From assembly GCA_938075415.1 (NCBI GenBank), contig CALJHC010000023.1, positions 124,001-188,000 of the forward strand: a DNA stretch of 64,000 nt, in the 5' to 3' direction. Each line of letters opens with the position of its first letter. The first letter of the stretch is position 1. This DNA comes from an uncultured Rubripirellula sp. GTDB lineage: Bacteria > Planctomycetota > Planctomycetia > Pirellulales > Pirellulaceae. A program made the position numbers and the translations under genes. The notes under the pieces were generated by a model. It ran no database searches. It saw only the letters and a list, made by a program, of their open reading frames with translations, and was not told where the DNA came from. Shown here one piece after another: positions 31,364-41,123 of this stretch.

Positions 31364-32476
31364 TCACTGATCGTCATCCTGAATCGGAATGGAATCATCA
31401 CCCTCTCCTCGACGTGACTGCACAATCCGCTTTGCCAGGTCATCGGGTCGATGAGCCTTCGCCAAAACATCCTCCACCGTCACACGCTCTTCTCTCCAGT
31501 GATGGAACAGGGCATCATCCATCAATTGCATTCCAAACTTGGCACCGGTCTGCATCGCACTGTTAATTCGAAACGTCTTGTTTTCACGAATCAGGTTGGC
31601 AATACCCGGAGTCACATTCAAAACTTCATAAGAAGCACATCGCCCGCCACCGATCTTCGGCAACAAGGTTTGTGCGACCACGCCAATCAAAGTACTTGCG
31701 AGCTGAGTTCGAATCTGGTCCTGCAAGTTACCGGGAAAGGCATCAATAATTCGGTTCACCGTGCCTTGCGCACTGTTGGTGTGTAGAGTTCCGAAGACAA
31801 CGTGACCGGTCTCCGCAGCACTGATCGCAGCCTCGATCGTCTCCAAGTCACGTAACTCACCCACAAGAATCACATCCGGGTCCTGCCGCAATGCTCGACG
31901 AATTGCCTCGGAGAAACTTGGAACATCGACGCCAACTTCGCGCTGGTTGATCGTGCTCTCAATATGGTCGTGGTAAAACTCGATTGGATCTTCGATCGTG
32001 ATAATGTGATGATCAATTGTCTCGTTAAGCAAGTTGATCAAACTTGCCAGCGTGGTACTTTTTCCCGAACCGGTTGGCCCGGTGACCAGAAAAAGCCCGC
32101 GAGGACGATGAATCATCTTCACAACCGACTCCGGCAAGCCAAGCTGCTCGGGGGTCAATTTATCATTGGGAATCTGCCGCAGAACCATCGAGATGAAACC
32201 GCGCTGCTTGAAAACCGATACTCGAAATCGGGCCGCGTCACCAAAGGCAAACCCAAAGTCCGTACTGCCGGCTTCTTGCAGTTCTCGCTGACATCGTTCC
32301 GGCGTGATGCTTTTCATCAGCCCAACCGCATCCTCCCCCTCGAGTGTTTTCGTCTCGAGCTTTCGCATTCGACCATGCAGACGAAACACAGGCGGTTGCC
32401 CGACGACAATGTGAATATCACTGGCGCCCTGCTTGATCGCAGCCTGCAAAAGTTTGTCAATCAGAACGGTTGCCAA
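31364..32476 (-). CDS. pilT: PilT-type retraction ATPase
   Basis: 370 residues, the usual PilT length. It starts with a TTG at 32476; an AGGAG seven bases upstream decides it. Motifs: ASDIHIVVGQPPVFRLHG, Walker A GPTGSGKSTTLASL, TIEDPIEFYHDHIESTINQREVG, Walker B AIRRALRQDPDVILVGELRDLETI, and GHVVFGTLHTNSAQGTVNRIIDAFP, the PilT-specific AxGTxxRI(I/V)DxFP signature. It lacks the tetracysteine motif of assembly ATPases. PilT depolymerises type IV pili, so its presence in the block suggests that a retractable type IV pilus, not only a secretion pseudopilus, is built. C-terminus ends in an acidic tail (DDSIPIQDDDQ). Confidence 0.96.
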   Translation of the reverse strand: MATVLIDKLLQAAIKQGASDIHIVVGQPPVFRLHGRMRKLETKTLEGEDAVGLMKSITPERCQRELQEAGSTDFGFAFGDAARFRVSVFKQRGFISMVLRQIPNDKLTPEQLGLPESVVKMIHRPRGLFLVTGPTGSGKSTTLASLINLLNETIDHHIITIEDPIEFYHDHIESTINQREVGVDVPSFSEAIRRALRQDPDVILVGELRDLETIEAAISAAETGHVVFGTLHTNSAQGTVNRIIDAFPGNLQDQIRTQLASTLIGVVAQTLLPKIGGGRCASYEVLNVTPGIANLIRENKTFRINSAMQTGAKFGMQLMDDALFHHWREERVTVEDVLAKAHRPDDLAKRIVQSRRGEGDDSIPIQDDDQ

Positions 32477-32542
32477 AGTTCAGCTCCTAAAACTCGGTAG
32501 CGAGATACAAACTAGAGGTGAAATCGATTTTTCAAACTGAAC

Positions 32543-32580
32543 GATTCGCCAACATGGACGATTCGCCAACATGGACGATT
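32543..32580. repeat. 17-bp tandem repeat, 2.3 copies
   Basis: GATTCGCCAACATGGAC twice plus a partial copy, in the 458-bp gap 32477-32934 between the E-type ATPase gene and pilT. No gene or terminator recognised in this gap. Confidence 0.8.
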
Positions 32581-32934
32581 CGAACGACACTGGCCAAAGC
32601 GTTAGCCTGCTGGAAAAGAGTCGCCGATGAGCCCCCAATTGGCGATAGCAAGACACTAGAAACTTGCTGAATCCAAAGGAGTCACGCACAGCGACCAAGC
32701 AAAGCATTATTACTTCAACCTCATTTTGGACCAAATTACGGCCCCTTTTCACCACATTAGCGGTGGTCAGCGGTGCCTCTTACAAGCCTAGTCAACCGAT
32801 AGTTCCACCAACCCGACCCGCCTTGGCCCAAGACGCAAGGGCTTTCCAACCCAAGCCGCAACGAACTCCGTAGCCCCAAAGCACGATCGATCCTTCCGAA
32901 GACTTCGACCAAGACCAGCGGGGACACCCCCCGA

Positions 32935-34692
32935 TTAGAGCGAGTCGAGGTCATCAACCAAATGCTGCAGTGCCAAGCTCTCCTGCTCGGTCTGCTTCGC
33001 AACCCGATGCACTTCCTCAAACGTGGTGATTCCGCGGATAACCTTCAACATGCCATCGGCGTAAAGCGTTGACATACCATTATTTATGGCTTCGATTCGA
33101 ATTTCCTTGGTGCTGGCACCGCGGAACATCAATTCACGAAGCTTGTTATTAATGATCATCAATTCATAGATACCGATCCGACCTCGGTAGCCGGTTCGAC
33201 CGCAATACGGACAACCTTTGCCGCGGACAAACTCAGCCTGCTTGAGCATCTCTGGCGGCAACTCTGACTCACGAATCACTGTCTCCGACGGCTTGTACCG
33301 AACCTTACATCTTGGACAAACGGTTCGCACCAGCCGCTGTGCGAGCACGGCGATCACACTGCTAGCCACCATATAGGATGGTACACCAATGTCCACCATT
33401 CTCGAGATAGAACTGGGCGCATCGTTCGTGTGCAGTGTACTAAAAACAAGGTGTCCTGTCAGTGAGGCCTGAATACCCATTGATGCGGTCTCGTGATCAC
33501 GCATCTCGCCGACCAAAATGATGTTTGGTGCTTGACGCAGCATCGATCGAATAATCAATGCAAAGTCGAGCCCGATCTTGTGCCGAACCTCCACCTGATT
33601 GATCCCCGGCAGGTAGTACTCAACAGGATCCTCTGCCGTAATGATCTTCCTGTCCGGACGATTCAAAGCATTCAAAGCTGCGTAAAGAGTCGTGGTCTTA
33701 CCCGAACCCGTAGGCCCTGTGACCAGAATGATTCCGTTGGGTCGCCGAATCAAATTGTTGAACATTCGATAATCGCGGCCCGATAGCCCCAACTGCCGAA
33801 CGCCGACCTTGATGTTGTCTTTGTCCAAAAGACGCATCACGCATGACTGGCCATGATTCGTCGGAATGATGCTCACACGAAGGTCAAGCTGCTTGTCGCC
33901 AACGGTGATTTTGATTCGCCCATCGGTGGGACGGCGTTTCTCGGAAATATCGATTTTCGAGAGAATCTTGATCCGGGCGATGATCGCGGAAAGCATTCTC
34001 CGAGGTGCGTTCTCTCGCTCAATACAAACCCCATCGACCCGGTAACGGATACGGACGCGTTCCTCGAACGGCTCAACGTGTATGTCACTGGCACGCAACT
34101 GAACGGCTTCCTGAATCATGAGATTCACGAGGCGAATCACCGGTGCGCTGCTGTCATCTACATCCTCTTCATCCGTCTCAGCACCCGACTCTGTCTCGGT
34201 GAAGTCGATCGCGGTATCGGTGAATTCCTGCAACATCGAGTCAGCGGATTCACCCTCGACCTGACCGTAATATTTGTTGATTGCCGCCGTGATCGCCACT
34301 TTCGGGGCCAAAGCGGTTTCAATCTTTCGATTCAGGATAAATCGAAGCTTTTCGACCGTCTCGAGGTCAAATGGATCAGAAACCAAAACCCGAAGCGCCC
34401 CGTCCTCATCGCTGAATGGCAGGACGTTATTCTCGCGTGCGACGGATTCCGGTACCAATTCAATCACGTCGTCAGCAACACTCACTGAACGCAGATCAAC
34501 AAAATCAATCTTGTGGTGTGTTGCCATCGCCTGAGCCACATCCTCTGGCGATGCGTACTCCATCTCCACAAGCACATCACCCACATCGGTGTTGGTTGTT
34601 TTGGCGACATTCTCAGCTTCGTTCAATTGATCGAGACTGATCACACCCTGCTTGAGTAGTAAGTCGGTGAAGTCTTGTGCGACTCGACTCAT
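32935..34692 (-). CDS. PilB/GspE-type assembly ATPase (second copy)
   Basis: 585 residues, first gene of the minus-strand pilus block. GspE_N domain at 1-150 (FTDLLLKQGVISLDQLNEAENVA), acidic linker about 165-190 (ETESGAETDEEDVDDSS), then ASDIHVEPFEERVRIRYRVDG, Walker A GPTGSGKTTTLYAAL, Asp box TAEDPVEYYLPGINQVEV, Walker B APNIILVGEMRDHETASM, GHLVFSTLHTNDAPSSISRM and zinc motif CPRC...CPYC. Note APN instead of the usual DPD before the Walker B strand, and IIRSMLRQ in place of ALRAxLRQ. It differs clearly from the GspE at 29346, so it is not a recent duplicate. Start ATG 34692 has CAGGGA upstream. Whether it drives a pilus (PilB) while the other drives secretion (GspE) cannot be told from sequence. 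Confidence 0.95.
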   Translation of the reverse strand: MSRVAQDFTDLLLKQGVISLDQLNEAENVAKTTNTDVGDVLVEMEYASPEDVAQAMATHHKIDFVDLRSVSVADDVIELVPESVARENNVLPFSDEDGALRVLVSDPFDLETVEKLRFILNRKIETALAPKVAITAAINKYYGQVEGESADSMLQEFTDTAIDFTETESGAETDEEDVDDSSAPVIRLVNLMIQEAVQLRASDIHVEPFEERVRIRYRVDGVCIERENAPRRMLSAIIARIKILSKIDISEKRRPTDGRIKITVGDKQLDLRVSIIPTNHGQSCVMRLLDKDNIKVGVRQLGLSGRDYRMFNNLIRRPNGIILVTGPTGSGKTTTLYAALNALNRPDRKIITAEDPVEYYLPGINQVEVRHKIGLDFALIIRSMLRQAPNIILVGEMRDHETASMGIQASLTGHLVFSTLHTNDAPSSISRMVDIGVPSYMVASSVIAVLAQRLVRTVCPRCKVRYKPSETVIRESELPPEMLKQAEFVRGKGCPYCGRTGYRGRIGIYELMIINNKLRELMFRGASTKEIRIEAINNGMSTLYADGMLKVIRGITTFEEVHRVAKQTEQESLALQHLVDDLDSL

Positions 34693-35688
34693 TACGTTGT
34701 CCCTGGAAAAGATAGACTGGGAAGAGGCTGGATTTCTTTAAACAGAACGGTAAGCAACGACAACTGACACCATCACTCGCATCAAGGCCGAACGAAGCAA
34801 CTGAAACACGGCCGCCGAAATTGGCCGAAGAAGATCGACCTCGAACTACCGTGCTCACCCCGTCCTGATCGAGCATGATGGATCAAACTGCCGAACCCAC
34901 CGATCGCCCTAGGATAGCAGACAAACGTCGCAATCACAGCAGAAAACGTCAGCGAGCTGCGATCCAAAAACGAGACATTGTCGGTGCAAATCACCTTCAA
35001 AACATCCACAATCTGCTCTCCGAGACGTTGAGTGCCCCGGAACGCGAGTTCGCCGGCGGGCCCAAGCCTTGTTTACTTTCACCTCCATGGTATCGGGCGA
35101 TTGCCCCCCTAACGTTAACCCCACCATCCCGGATAACGGTACCTTGCCGGCATCGACGGGAAAATCCAGCCTTCAACCTTCGGGGATTTCAGGACCAAGA
35201 AGATGCCACCGACTGGAAAATGCAGCCAATACCCTCGTGAAAATCACATTTTTCGCCTCGGGGAACAGCGATCCGCAAACCTCACTTGCAGAAGATTCCC
35301 CATTGCATGATCCGTCGACGCTGGCTTTAGCCACGCCCTGACAGACCCAATCAACGGAAAAGAAGTGTTCCCACCGCAAATGGATGCTTCTCATCCCCGC
35401 GATCATTTCGATAGCAAAGAATCGAATTCAAGCCCAGGCAGTCGTCGCCCAGAATTTGATGGCGAGGCTATCGAACCGCAAACCAGCATCAGAAAGAAAG
35501 GGGGTTCCGCTACGCTGAGGGGAACCCTGACGCCAAGGCAGACAACCAATTAGCCAGAGACAACCCACTGACAACCATCTCGAGCGATGAGCAGTCCTCA
35601 TGGCGCCCCGCGGGACCGAAAAACCCCACCCCCCGCAAATGACAATCAACGTTTCAGGCGTCAAGGACCACCTGTTCAGACTCAAAGA
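34693..35688. other. 1-kb gap between the pilus block and lexA
   Basis: No convincing gene. A stem (GGGTTCC 35502-35508 / GGAACCC 35521-35527) lies about 160 nt after the lexA stop and is followed, in the lexA direction, by CCCTTTCTTTC; it could be a weak lexA terminator. Short ORFs here have no family-like composition. The promoter of the pilus block should be near 34700-34900. Confidence 0.5.
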
Positions 35689-36294
35689 TTACAAGACCGA
35701 TGCACGCACCACCCCAACAGCGACTCCGAGAACCGTTGCATCGTCAACGTAAATTGGATCCATCGACGAATTAGCAGGTTGAAGCCGAATACAGTTCTTT
35801 TCGGGATACCAATACTTCAATGTCGCTTCACCGTCAGGCGTCTGGGCAACAACCATCTGGCCCACCTCGGCAGTCGCCTGCTTTTGGATCACGACGTAAT
35901 CCCCGTCGGCAATATGCGCCTCAATCATCGAATCACCCGAAACTCGCAAGGTAAAGCGATCGTCCCTGAAAAGCATCTCCCCAAAATCAACGCTCTCCAC
36001 CTGCTCAAAGGCAAGTGTTGTTGGACCGGCAGAAACCAGTCCCGCCATCGGTAAAGCATGGGGAGCACGATCGATCGCTTGGGTGAGCTCGATGGCTCGA
36101 GACTTGTTGGGACTGCGAGTGATCAAGCCCTTGCGTTCAAGAGCCCGCAAGTGGCACATCACGCCATTGGGACTTTTGATTCCAAATTGCTCGCCAATCT
36201 CTCGCACGGTGGGACCATACCCTCGATCCATCATTAACGAACGGATCAAGTCATACACCTCTTTTTGACGTTCGGTGAGCGTTTCAGACATCAT
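35689..36294 (-). CDS. lexA: LexA SOS repressor
   Basis: 201 residues, standard LexA length. N-terminal winged helix (LTERQKEVYDLIRSLMMDRGYGPTVREIGEQFGIKSPNGVMCHLRALERKGLI) and C-terminal S24 peptidase domain. Catalytic Ser is in RVSGDSMIEAHI, catalytic Lys in GEATLKYWYPE. The self-cleavage bond is Ala-Gly in LVSAGPT. It represses DNA-damage genes and cleaves itself when bound to RecA filament. MM at the start allows 36294 or 36291. I could not identify its operator in the upstream 100 bp, so autoregulation is not shown. The recognition-helix sequence (SPNGVMCHLRAL) differs from the E. coli type (SPNAAEEHLKAL), as expected for a divergent operator. Confidence 0.96.
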   Translation of the reverse strand: MMSETLTERQKEVYDLIRSLMMDRGYGPTVREIGEQFGIKSPNGVMCHLRALERKGLITRSPNKSRAIELTQAIDRAPHALPMAGLVSAGPTTLAFEQVESVDFGEMLFRDDRFTLRVSGDSMIEAHIADGDYVVIQKQATAEVGQMVVAQTPDGEATLKYWYPEKNCIRLQPANSSMDPIYVDDATVLGVAVGVVRASVL

Positions 36295-36438
36295 TCCGTC
36301 TCCATTTGAACTTGAGATGTGAAATTGAGATGCGTTCAGGAAAAACCGACTCAGCGATTGAACTGCCTGCTGTGACCAATCAAAAAATCATCAACGATCT
36401 TCCATGATGTTCCAATTTGGTAACAGCGGGATGGATGG

Positions 36439-36512
36439 CAGCAACACTCAGCAACACTCAGCAACACTCAGCAACACTCAGCAACACTCAGCAACACTCA
36501 GCAACACTCAGC
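36439..36512. repeat. 10-bp tandem repeat, 7 copies
   Basis: Seven perfect copies of GCAACACTCA (36441-36510) preceded by CA, about 150 bp upstream of lexA. The 760-bp gap 36295-37054 also has a 13-bp duplication (CATGATCGGTGAA, 36829-36854) and a 16-bp TGACGAYGCTGCACCC-type repeat (36928-36972) just past the uppP stop. No gene recognised. Confidence 0.92.
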
Positions 36513-37054
36513 CGGGGTCAATTCAACCGTTTCCGAACAAATTTCCCCCTCACCAAAGCGTTCAACAGCCAGCGTCGTCAAAAGCGGGATTCAGCGAGTA
36601 AGACCCAGCCGGCGGTAAAGCGTCAAATCGAGACGGAGCACCAAGGAATGATGGGACCGACGTGGCCAAGTAGTGTTCATCATAACACCTAGTAGACAGG
36701 TGTCCACATCGCTGCAACCCCAAAGAGCTTTTACTTACCAAAGTCCTCATCAAGGGAAGCCTTGGTTTCGACCCCCTGCGGTATCAGTTGGGTCATCAGC
36801 CGTCCAGTTGATTGGCACCTTTGGCACCCATGATCGGTGAACATGATCGGTGAACATTGCTGCGCTGCGGCTGGCCCTGCAAGACCCAGAAATCAATCCT
36901 TTCAACCACCAAAATCACAAACTTTCATGACGCTGCACCCTGACGACGCTGCACCCTGACGATGCTGCATCTCTTCGGCCGAACTGCGAGCAGAGAACAC
37001 TCACTTTGAGCACCGGCTGACTCGAGAGATTGTTTTCGAAACGACTCGAGGGAT

Positions 37055-37825
37055 TCAGTTGAAATAAATCAAAGTAAAAACCCCGGCGGGTAGACACCAA
37101 GCTGCAAACCAATGCAACCGATCCTCCCGACTCCAACCGATCAACCAACGAAGTGCGACAATTCCAACCAGAAAAGAAATCATCGCGCCAAGCATTAATT
37201 CTGATGGCGAGTGACTCGCGGGCACACCAAGCTGCATCTGTTCCCATAAGTCCTTGAGCGTTAACACTGTCGCGCCGAGAATGGCCGGGATCGCCAGCAG
37301 GAAAGAAAACGTGACCGAATCCTCCTTTTTCAGGCCCAGTAAGCGACCACCCAGAATCGTTGAACCACTTCGGCTGATCCCCGGCAAAATTGCGAACGCC
37401 TGAAAACAGCCTACCCAGAATGCAGCGGACCATCCAAAGGATTGGTAGGTACCCTCTCGCTCGCCGAGGCGACCGAGAAAAATCAGCATGACGCCAGTGA
37501 TCAGCAACATGGCCCCAGACAACATCGGGCTGCGCAAGAGTTCGGGCAGCAATAGCTTGATACTCATACCGATCGTTGCCGCGGGAATCGTTCCAATGAC
37601 CAAGAGCGGAATAACCCTTTGGTCTTCCGAGAGCAACCGCAGGATCCGTCGCCAGAAGACGACAAGAATCGATCCAAGTGTCCCCGTGTGCAAAATGATC
37701 TCGAGTGTGGGCGATTCACTCAGTTCCCCCATCATCCCGCCGAGGATCACGAGATGCCCCGACGAACTGATTGGCAAAAATTCAGCGATACCCTGCACGA
37801 CCGCAAGAATTAACAAATCAAACAT
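37055..37825 (-). CDS. uppP: Undecaprenyl-diphosphatase (BacA/UppP)
   Basis: 256 residues, eight-helix integral membrane enzyme. It removes the terminal phosphate of undecaprenyl diphosphate so that the lipid carrier can be reused for peptidoglycan and LPS synthesis. Signatures: AVVQGIAEFLPISSSGHLVIL (catalytic E/SSSGH motif), LEIILHTGTLGSILVVFWRRI, and ILPGISRSGSTILGGRLLGL (PGxSRSG motif). Slightly shorter than E. coli UppP (273). Start ATG at 37825; the next gene is 645 bp away on the other strand and encodes a DUF368 protein of the same lipid-carrier cycle. Confidence 0.96.
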   Translation of the reverse strand: MFDLLILAVVQGIAEFLPISSSGHLVILGGMMGELSESPTLEIILHTGTLGSILVVFWRRILRLLSEDQRVIPLLVIGTIPAATIGMSIKLLLPELLRSPMLSGAMLLITGVMLIFLGRLGEREGTYQSFGWSAAFWVGCFQAFAILPGISRSGSTILGGRLLGLKKEDSVTFSFLLAIPAILGATVLTLKDLWEQMQLGVPASHSPSELMLGAMISFLVGIVALRWLIGWSREDRLHWFAAWCLPAGVFTLIYFN

Positions 37826-38470
37826 GCAAGCTGTACTTTCTCAAAGAACACCATTTCAAGGAATCACTGACACCGATCACCCCACTGGGCTGCCGCCTTG
37901 TTCGCGTGAACAATCCTATGCCTGCTAGCCAAACATCGCCCAATTACTTGATCGGCGACTCGATCATCTCTTGGGCAACATCCAACCGAGCAAAGATGAG
38001 AGACCTCGGTAGCTGGACCAGAAGCAGCGAGTTCCAAGATCACCGACACCCTCGGCTGGGATTGCGAATCACTCATCCCGGTCAGAGGATGTCACAAAGC
38101 GATCCCCTCTTTCACCAGCAGCTTCATCCAAAGCTTTCCAAAACATCCAAATCGAATGCCCTCATCCAATCACTCAACACGATTGGCCAACAGAGAACTG
38201 TCCAAAAACCAGCCCGTTTCACCGCATGCTAACCTCGATCAATCAGAAAAAAACAACAGCTGATCGATGCGACCGCTGATTTCACAGCCTATGCTTCACC
38301 GAAGTATTGTCAGCTTTTGCTTTGAATCGGCCAACGAACCGTTCCTAGTTGGCAACTCCCCTCACCGCGTGGGCTAGATGCAACGGTTAAACTGAATTTG
38401 CCGTTTTCGGGTCGAGGCGAAACCGATTGGCAACCACAAGATTCCCTGCACCATCATCCATCGATGAAAC
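37826..38470. other. Gap between divergent uppP and DUF368 genes
   Basis: 645 bp, no plausible ORF, no repeat larger than a few bases noticed. It must contain both promoters. Confidence 0.5.
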
Positions 38471-39472
38471 GTGTCGATGAAAGAATCCATGAACGAAACG
38501 AACCCGATCCGAACAGGATGTTACCGTCAGGACCTGACTAACGTGATCCGTGGTTTTTGCATGGGTGCCGCCGACACCGTGCCTGGAGTCAGCGGTGGAA
38601 CGATTGCTCTCATCATGGGTCATTATTCCCGGCTCGTTCGATCTATCAGTCATTTCGACACTGACCTGTTATCGATGCTTCGAACGAAGCAATTTCGCAA
38701 GGCGGCCGAGCATCTGGATGCTCGGTTCCTGATAGCACTCGGCAGCGGTGTCGCTTTGGGAATCATCCTGCTAGCTGGATTGATGCATCATCTTTTGGAT
38801 GCGTACCTTCCGGAGACGTTCGCCGTGTTTCTTGGTCTGTTGGTTTCAAGTTTATGGGTCGTTGTGAAATCGGTTGACCGATGGTCGACGTCACGCATTA
38901 GCTCACTGCTGGCTGGAACCGCTATCGCTGTGATGATCTCCATGCTTCCCACCTCAAGTGGTAACGCTAGTCTTCCCTACCTTTTTCTTTCCGCATCGAT
39001 AGCCATCTGCGCCATGATTCTACCTGGCATCAGTGGCGCGTTCATTCTATTGGTGCTGGGGGTGTATCATCCGATCACAGGTCTAATCAAGGACTTTGCC
39101 AAACTGCAGTTTAGCGTCGAAGGATTCACACAACTGGTTGTCGTCGCGATGGGATGCACCGTCGGGATGCTCGCGTTTTCGCGACTTCTTCGATGCCTGC
39201 TTGAACGTCAGCACGGAATCACAATGGCTGGATTGACCGGTCTGATGCTGGGCAGCGTTGTCAAGCTGTGGCCACTTCAGATGGCCACACCTGAAACGGC
39301 AACATTGAAATTAAAGTTTCGAGTGATGCAATACTTCTCGCCCTCCGACTGGCAAGGCAGCTCAATCATCTTTCTTATCACCTTGGCTGTGATCGCAGCG
39401 GTAGCCGTGATTGTCATTGAGCGTTTTGCCAACGCAAAGCAGTCAACCTCACCGTCACCACTTGATAACTAG
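38471..39472 (+). CDS. DUF368 membrane protein, putative undecaprenyl-phosphate translocase
   Basis: 333 residues with about eight hydrophobic helices. DUF368 hallmarks: IRGFCMGAADTVPGVSGGTIALIMGHYSRL at the N-terminus and the inverted second copy ICAMILPGISGAFILLVLGVYHPI in the middle, i.e. the two PGxSG re-entrant motifs. DUF368 (PopT) proteins have been described as flippases that return undecaprenyl phosphate from the outer to the inner leaflet. The start is GTG 38471 or the ATGs at 38477 and 38489; no Shine-Dalgarno settles it. Adjacent uppP (divergent) acts one step earlier in the same recycling route. Convergent with the ketosynthase gene, only 26 bp apart. Confidence 0.93.
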   Translation: MSMKESMNETNPIRTGCYRQDLTNVIRGFCMGAADTVPGVSGGTIALIMGHYSRLVRSISHFDTDLLSMLRTKQFRKAAEHLDARFLIALGSGVALGIILLAGLMHHLLDAYLPETFAVFLGLLVSSLWVVVKSVDRWSTSRISSLLAGTAIAVMISMLPTSSGNASLPYLFLSASIAICAMILPGISGAFILLVLGVYHPITGLIKDFAKLQFSVEGFTQLVVVAMGCTVGMLAFSRLLRCLLERQHGITMAGLTGLMLGSVVKLWPLQMATPETATLKLKFRVMQYFSPSDWQGSSIIFLITLAVIAAVAVIVIERFANAKQSTSPSPLDN

Positions 39473-39498
39473 CCGACTGATTGCTGTTTCACTGACAA

Positions 39499-40809
39499 CT
39501 AGTTCATTCGCTGAATGCGAATCGCAGATGCCTGGCCTTGCGGAGTCACGTTGACGGTGATGAAAGAATCCCCGGCAGAAACCCCACTCGTTGAACAGGC
39601 GTTAATTGGGCAGCCCCCATCTAACTGATCAAGATTTTGAATCGGGAACAGCTCGCCACCAAGCGAATACAGACTAGCGATCATTTCGACCAATCCACTT
39701 CCGGCACCCAGATTTCCGAAGTGACCTTTGGCGGTCGTCACTGGTGGCTGCAAATCAGGTGAACCAAACACCTCCGCGATGGCCAAAGCCTCTTGCTGAT
39801 CGCCATCAATGGTCCCCAAGCCGTGGGCGTGAAGATGGCCAACCGAGGCGGGGTCGGATTCACCCAATGCCGATCTCAAGACGTTCGCAATGGCTTGTTG
39901 TTGAAATCGCTCACCAGCCACTGCTCCGACCGCGCTGCTGCCGTAACCCACAACCTCGCCATAAATCTCAGCACCACGAGCAGTCGCATGCTCCAGGGAT
40001 TCAAAAACCAACGCCCCGGCACCCTCACCCAAAACACTTCCATCTCGTGATTGATCAAAGGGTCGCGACATCCTGGTTGGATCGTCACAAGGCTTGGCTA
40101 ACTCTTCTTGCATCGAAGCATGAACACTTCGCAAGGGGTGAATTCGTGACCCCGTGGCTCCCACAATCAAGGCGTCGGCATGCCCTCGCTGAATCGTGCT
40201 GAACGCCTCCGAGGCCGCCGCGCCACCGGATGCCTCACGAATGGTGAGCGAGTTATTGGGGCCGCGCAGGTCGTTGTAAATGGCAACATGGCTCGCGGGC
40301 ATATTAGGCAGGTACTTCAGCAGCCATAAAGGATTGACTTGCGGCTTTCCTGTTTGCCCCCAATGACCAAACTGGAATTGCCCCTCCTCATCCAAACACT
40401 TTTCTATTCCCGACGTGAATTCCTCTGGCAACGACATGATGTAATCACAGCCAAAGATCACACCGGTCCGGTCTCGATTGCGTGATTCCACCGACAATCC
40501 CGAATGATTCAATGCCCGCTGAGCCACCGCGACTCCCATCTCGATCTCACGACACATCACCTTGGTGCCTTTGCGAATCGTCCGTTTGAGCATTTTGTCG
40601 AGCGGTCCATAGTCATCGATTGAACCGGTGAATTCGTGAGCTTCTGCTCCGTGATCAATTGGTAAGACGCCATGGGGAAGCCGTGTGAATGGCTTGATCC
40701 CACTCTCCCCCTGCCGAAGACTCCGAAGCATCGCCTCGGGCTCCAAGCCCAAGGGCGAAACCATGCCAACCCCTGTGATCACAACACGGCGTGAAGATGT
40801 ATTGTCCAT
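39499..40809 (-). CDS. Ketosynthase-fold protein with Glu in place of catalytic Cys
   Basis: 436 residues, FabF-type beta-ketoacyl-ACP synthase fold: VVITGVGMVSPLG at the N-terminus, GVIFGCDY, GPNNSLTIREASGGAAASEAF around residue 195-212, RPFDQSRDGSVLGEGAGALVFE, HAHGLGTIDGDQQEA and TAKGHFGNLGAGSG. In normal enzymes the segment after GPN reads xxxxTACASG; here it reads LTIREASG, so the nucleophilic Cys is Glu. Both active-site His (HAHG, KGHFG) and the Lys are kept. Condensation through a Cys thioester is therefore impossible; by analogy with KSQ/chain-length-factor proteins, which carry Gln there, a decarboxylase or a partner subunit role is inferred. No ACP, KR or AT gene is adjacent in the window. 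Start ATG 40809. Confidence 0.9.
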   Translation of the reverse strand: MDNTSSRRVVITGVGMVSPLGLEPEAMLRSLRQGESGIKPFTRLPHGVLPIDHGAEAHEFTGSIDDYGPLDKMLKRTIRKGTKVMCREIEMGVAVAQRALNHSGLSVESRNRDRTGVIFGCDYIMSLPEEFTSGIEKCLDEEGQFQFGHWGQTGKPQVNPLWLLKYLPNMPASHVAIYNDLRGPNNSLTIREASGGAAASEAFSTIQRGHADALIVGATGSRIHPLRSVHASMQEELAKPCDDPTRMSRPFDQSRDGSVLGEGAGALVFESLEHATARGAEIYGEVVGYGSSAVGAVAGERFQQQAIANVLRSALGESDPASVGHLHAHGLGTIDGDQQEALAIAEVFGSPDLQPPVTTAKGHFGNLGAGSGLVEMIASLYSLGGELFPIQNLDQLDGGCPINACSTSGVSAGDSFITVNVTPQGQASAIRIQRMN

Positions 40810-41123
40810 GAGGTAAATGTCTGAACGAGAATAAGGAGAAACAAAAAGTCAAATCAGCTGGATCGTGTGCAATGCTCTGACTTCGGCCGCCAATACCATA
40901 CCGGAAGTCGGTTCGCGATCTCTACACGTCGAACCACCAACTCATTCACCGAACGCCAGTCACGAGGTTTGCTCACAAATTCGCTCGCCTCAACCGGTAT
41001 CTTAAACAGACCGAACGTCTCATTTCAGGGGGGGCAATCCAGACTTCCCCTGCCATCATCCTCGCTCTCCATGCCAAACCAACTCGCCTGCGGTTGCCCA
41101 CTGCTGTTGTGCTGCCAACCTTC
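40810..41123. other. Gap upstream of the ketosynthase, nothing recognised
   Basis: 314 bp between two minus-strand genes. No ORF of plausible composition and no repeat noticed. Confidence 0.5.

Noticed and set aside
34875..35240. 121-residue plus-strand ORF in the lexA-pilus gap
   Set aside because: No Shine-Dalgarno, Arg/Pro-rich composition typical of non-coding frames here.
35502..35527. Hairpin after lexA as a firm terminator
   Set aside because: Stem is only 7 bp and the T tract is interrupted; recorded as weak.
36439..36512. Regular repeats that could suggest a CRISPR array
   Set aside because: Copies of 10 bp follow each other with no spacers; no cas gene. It is a simple tandem repeat.
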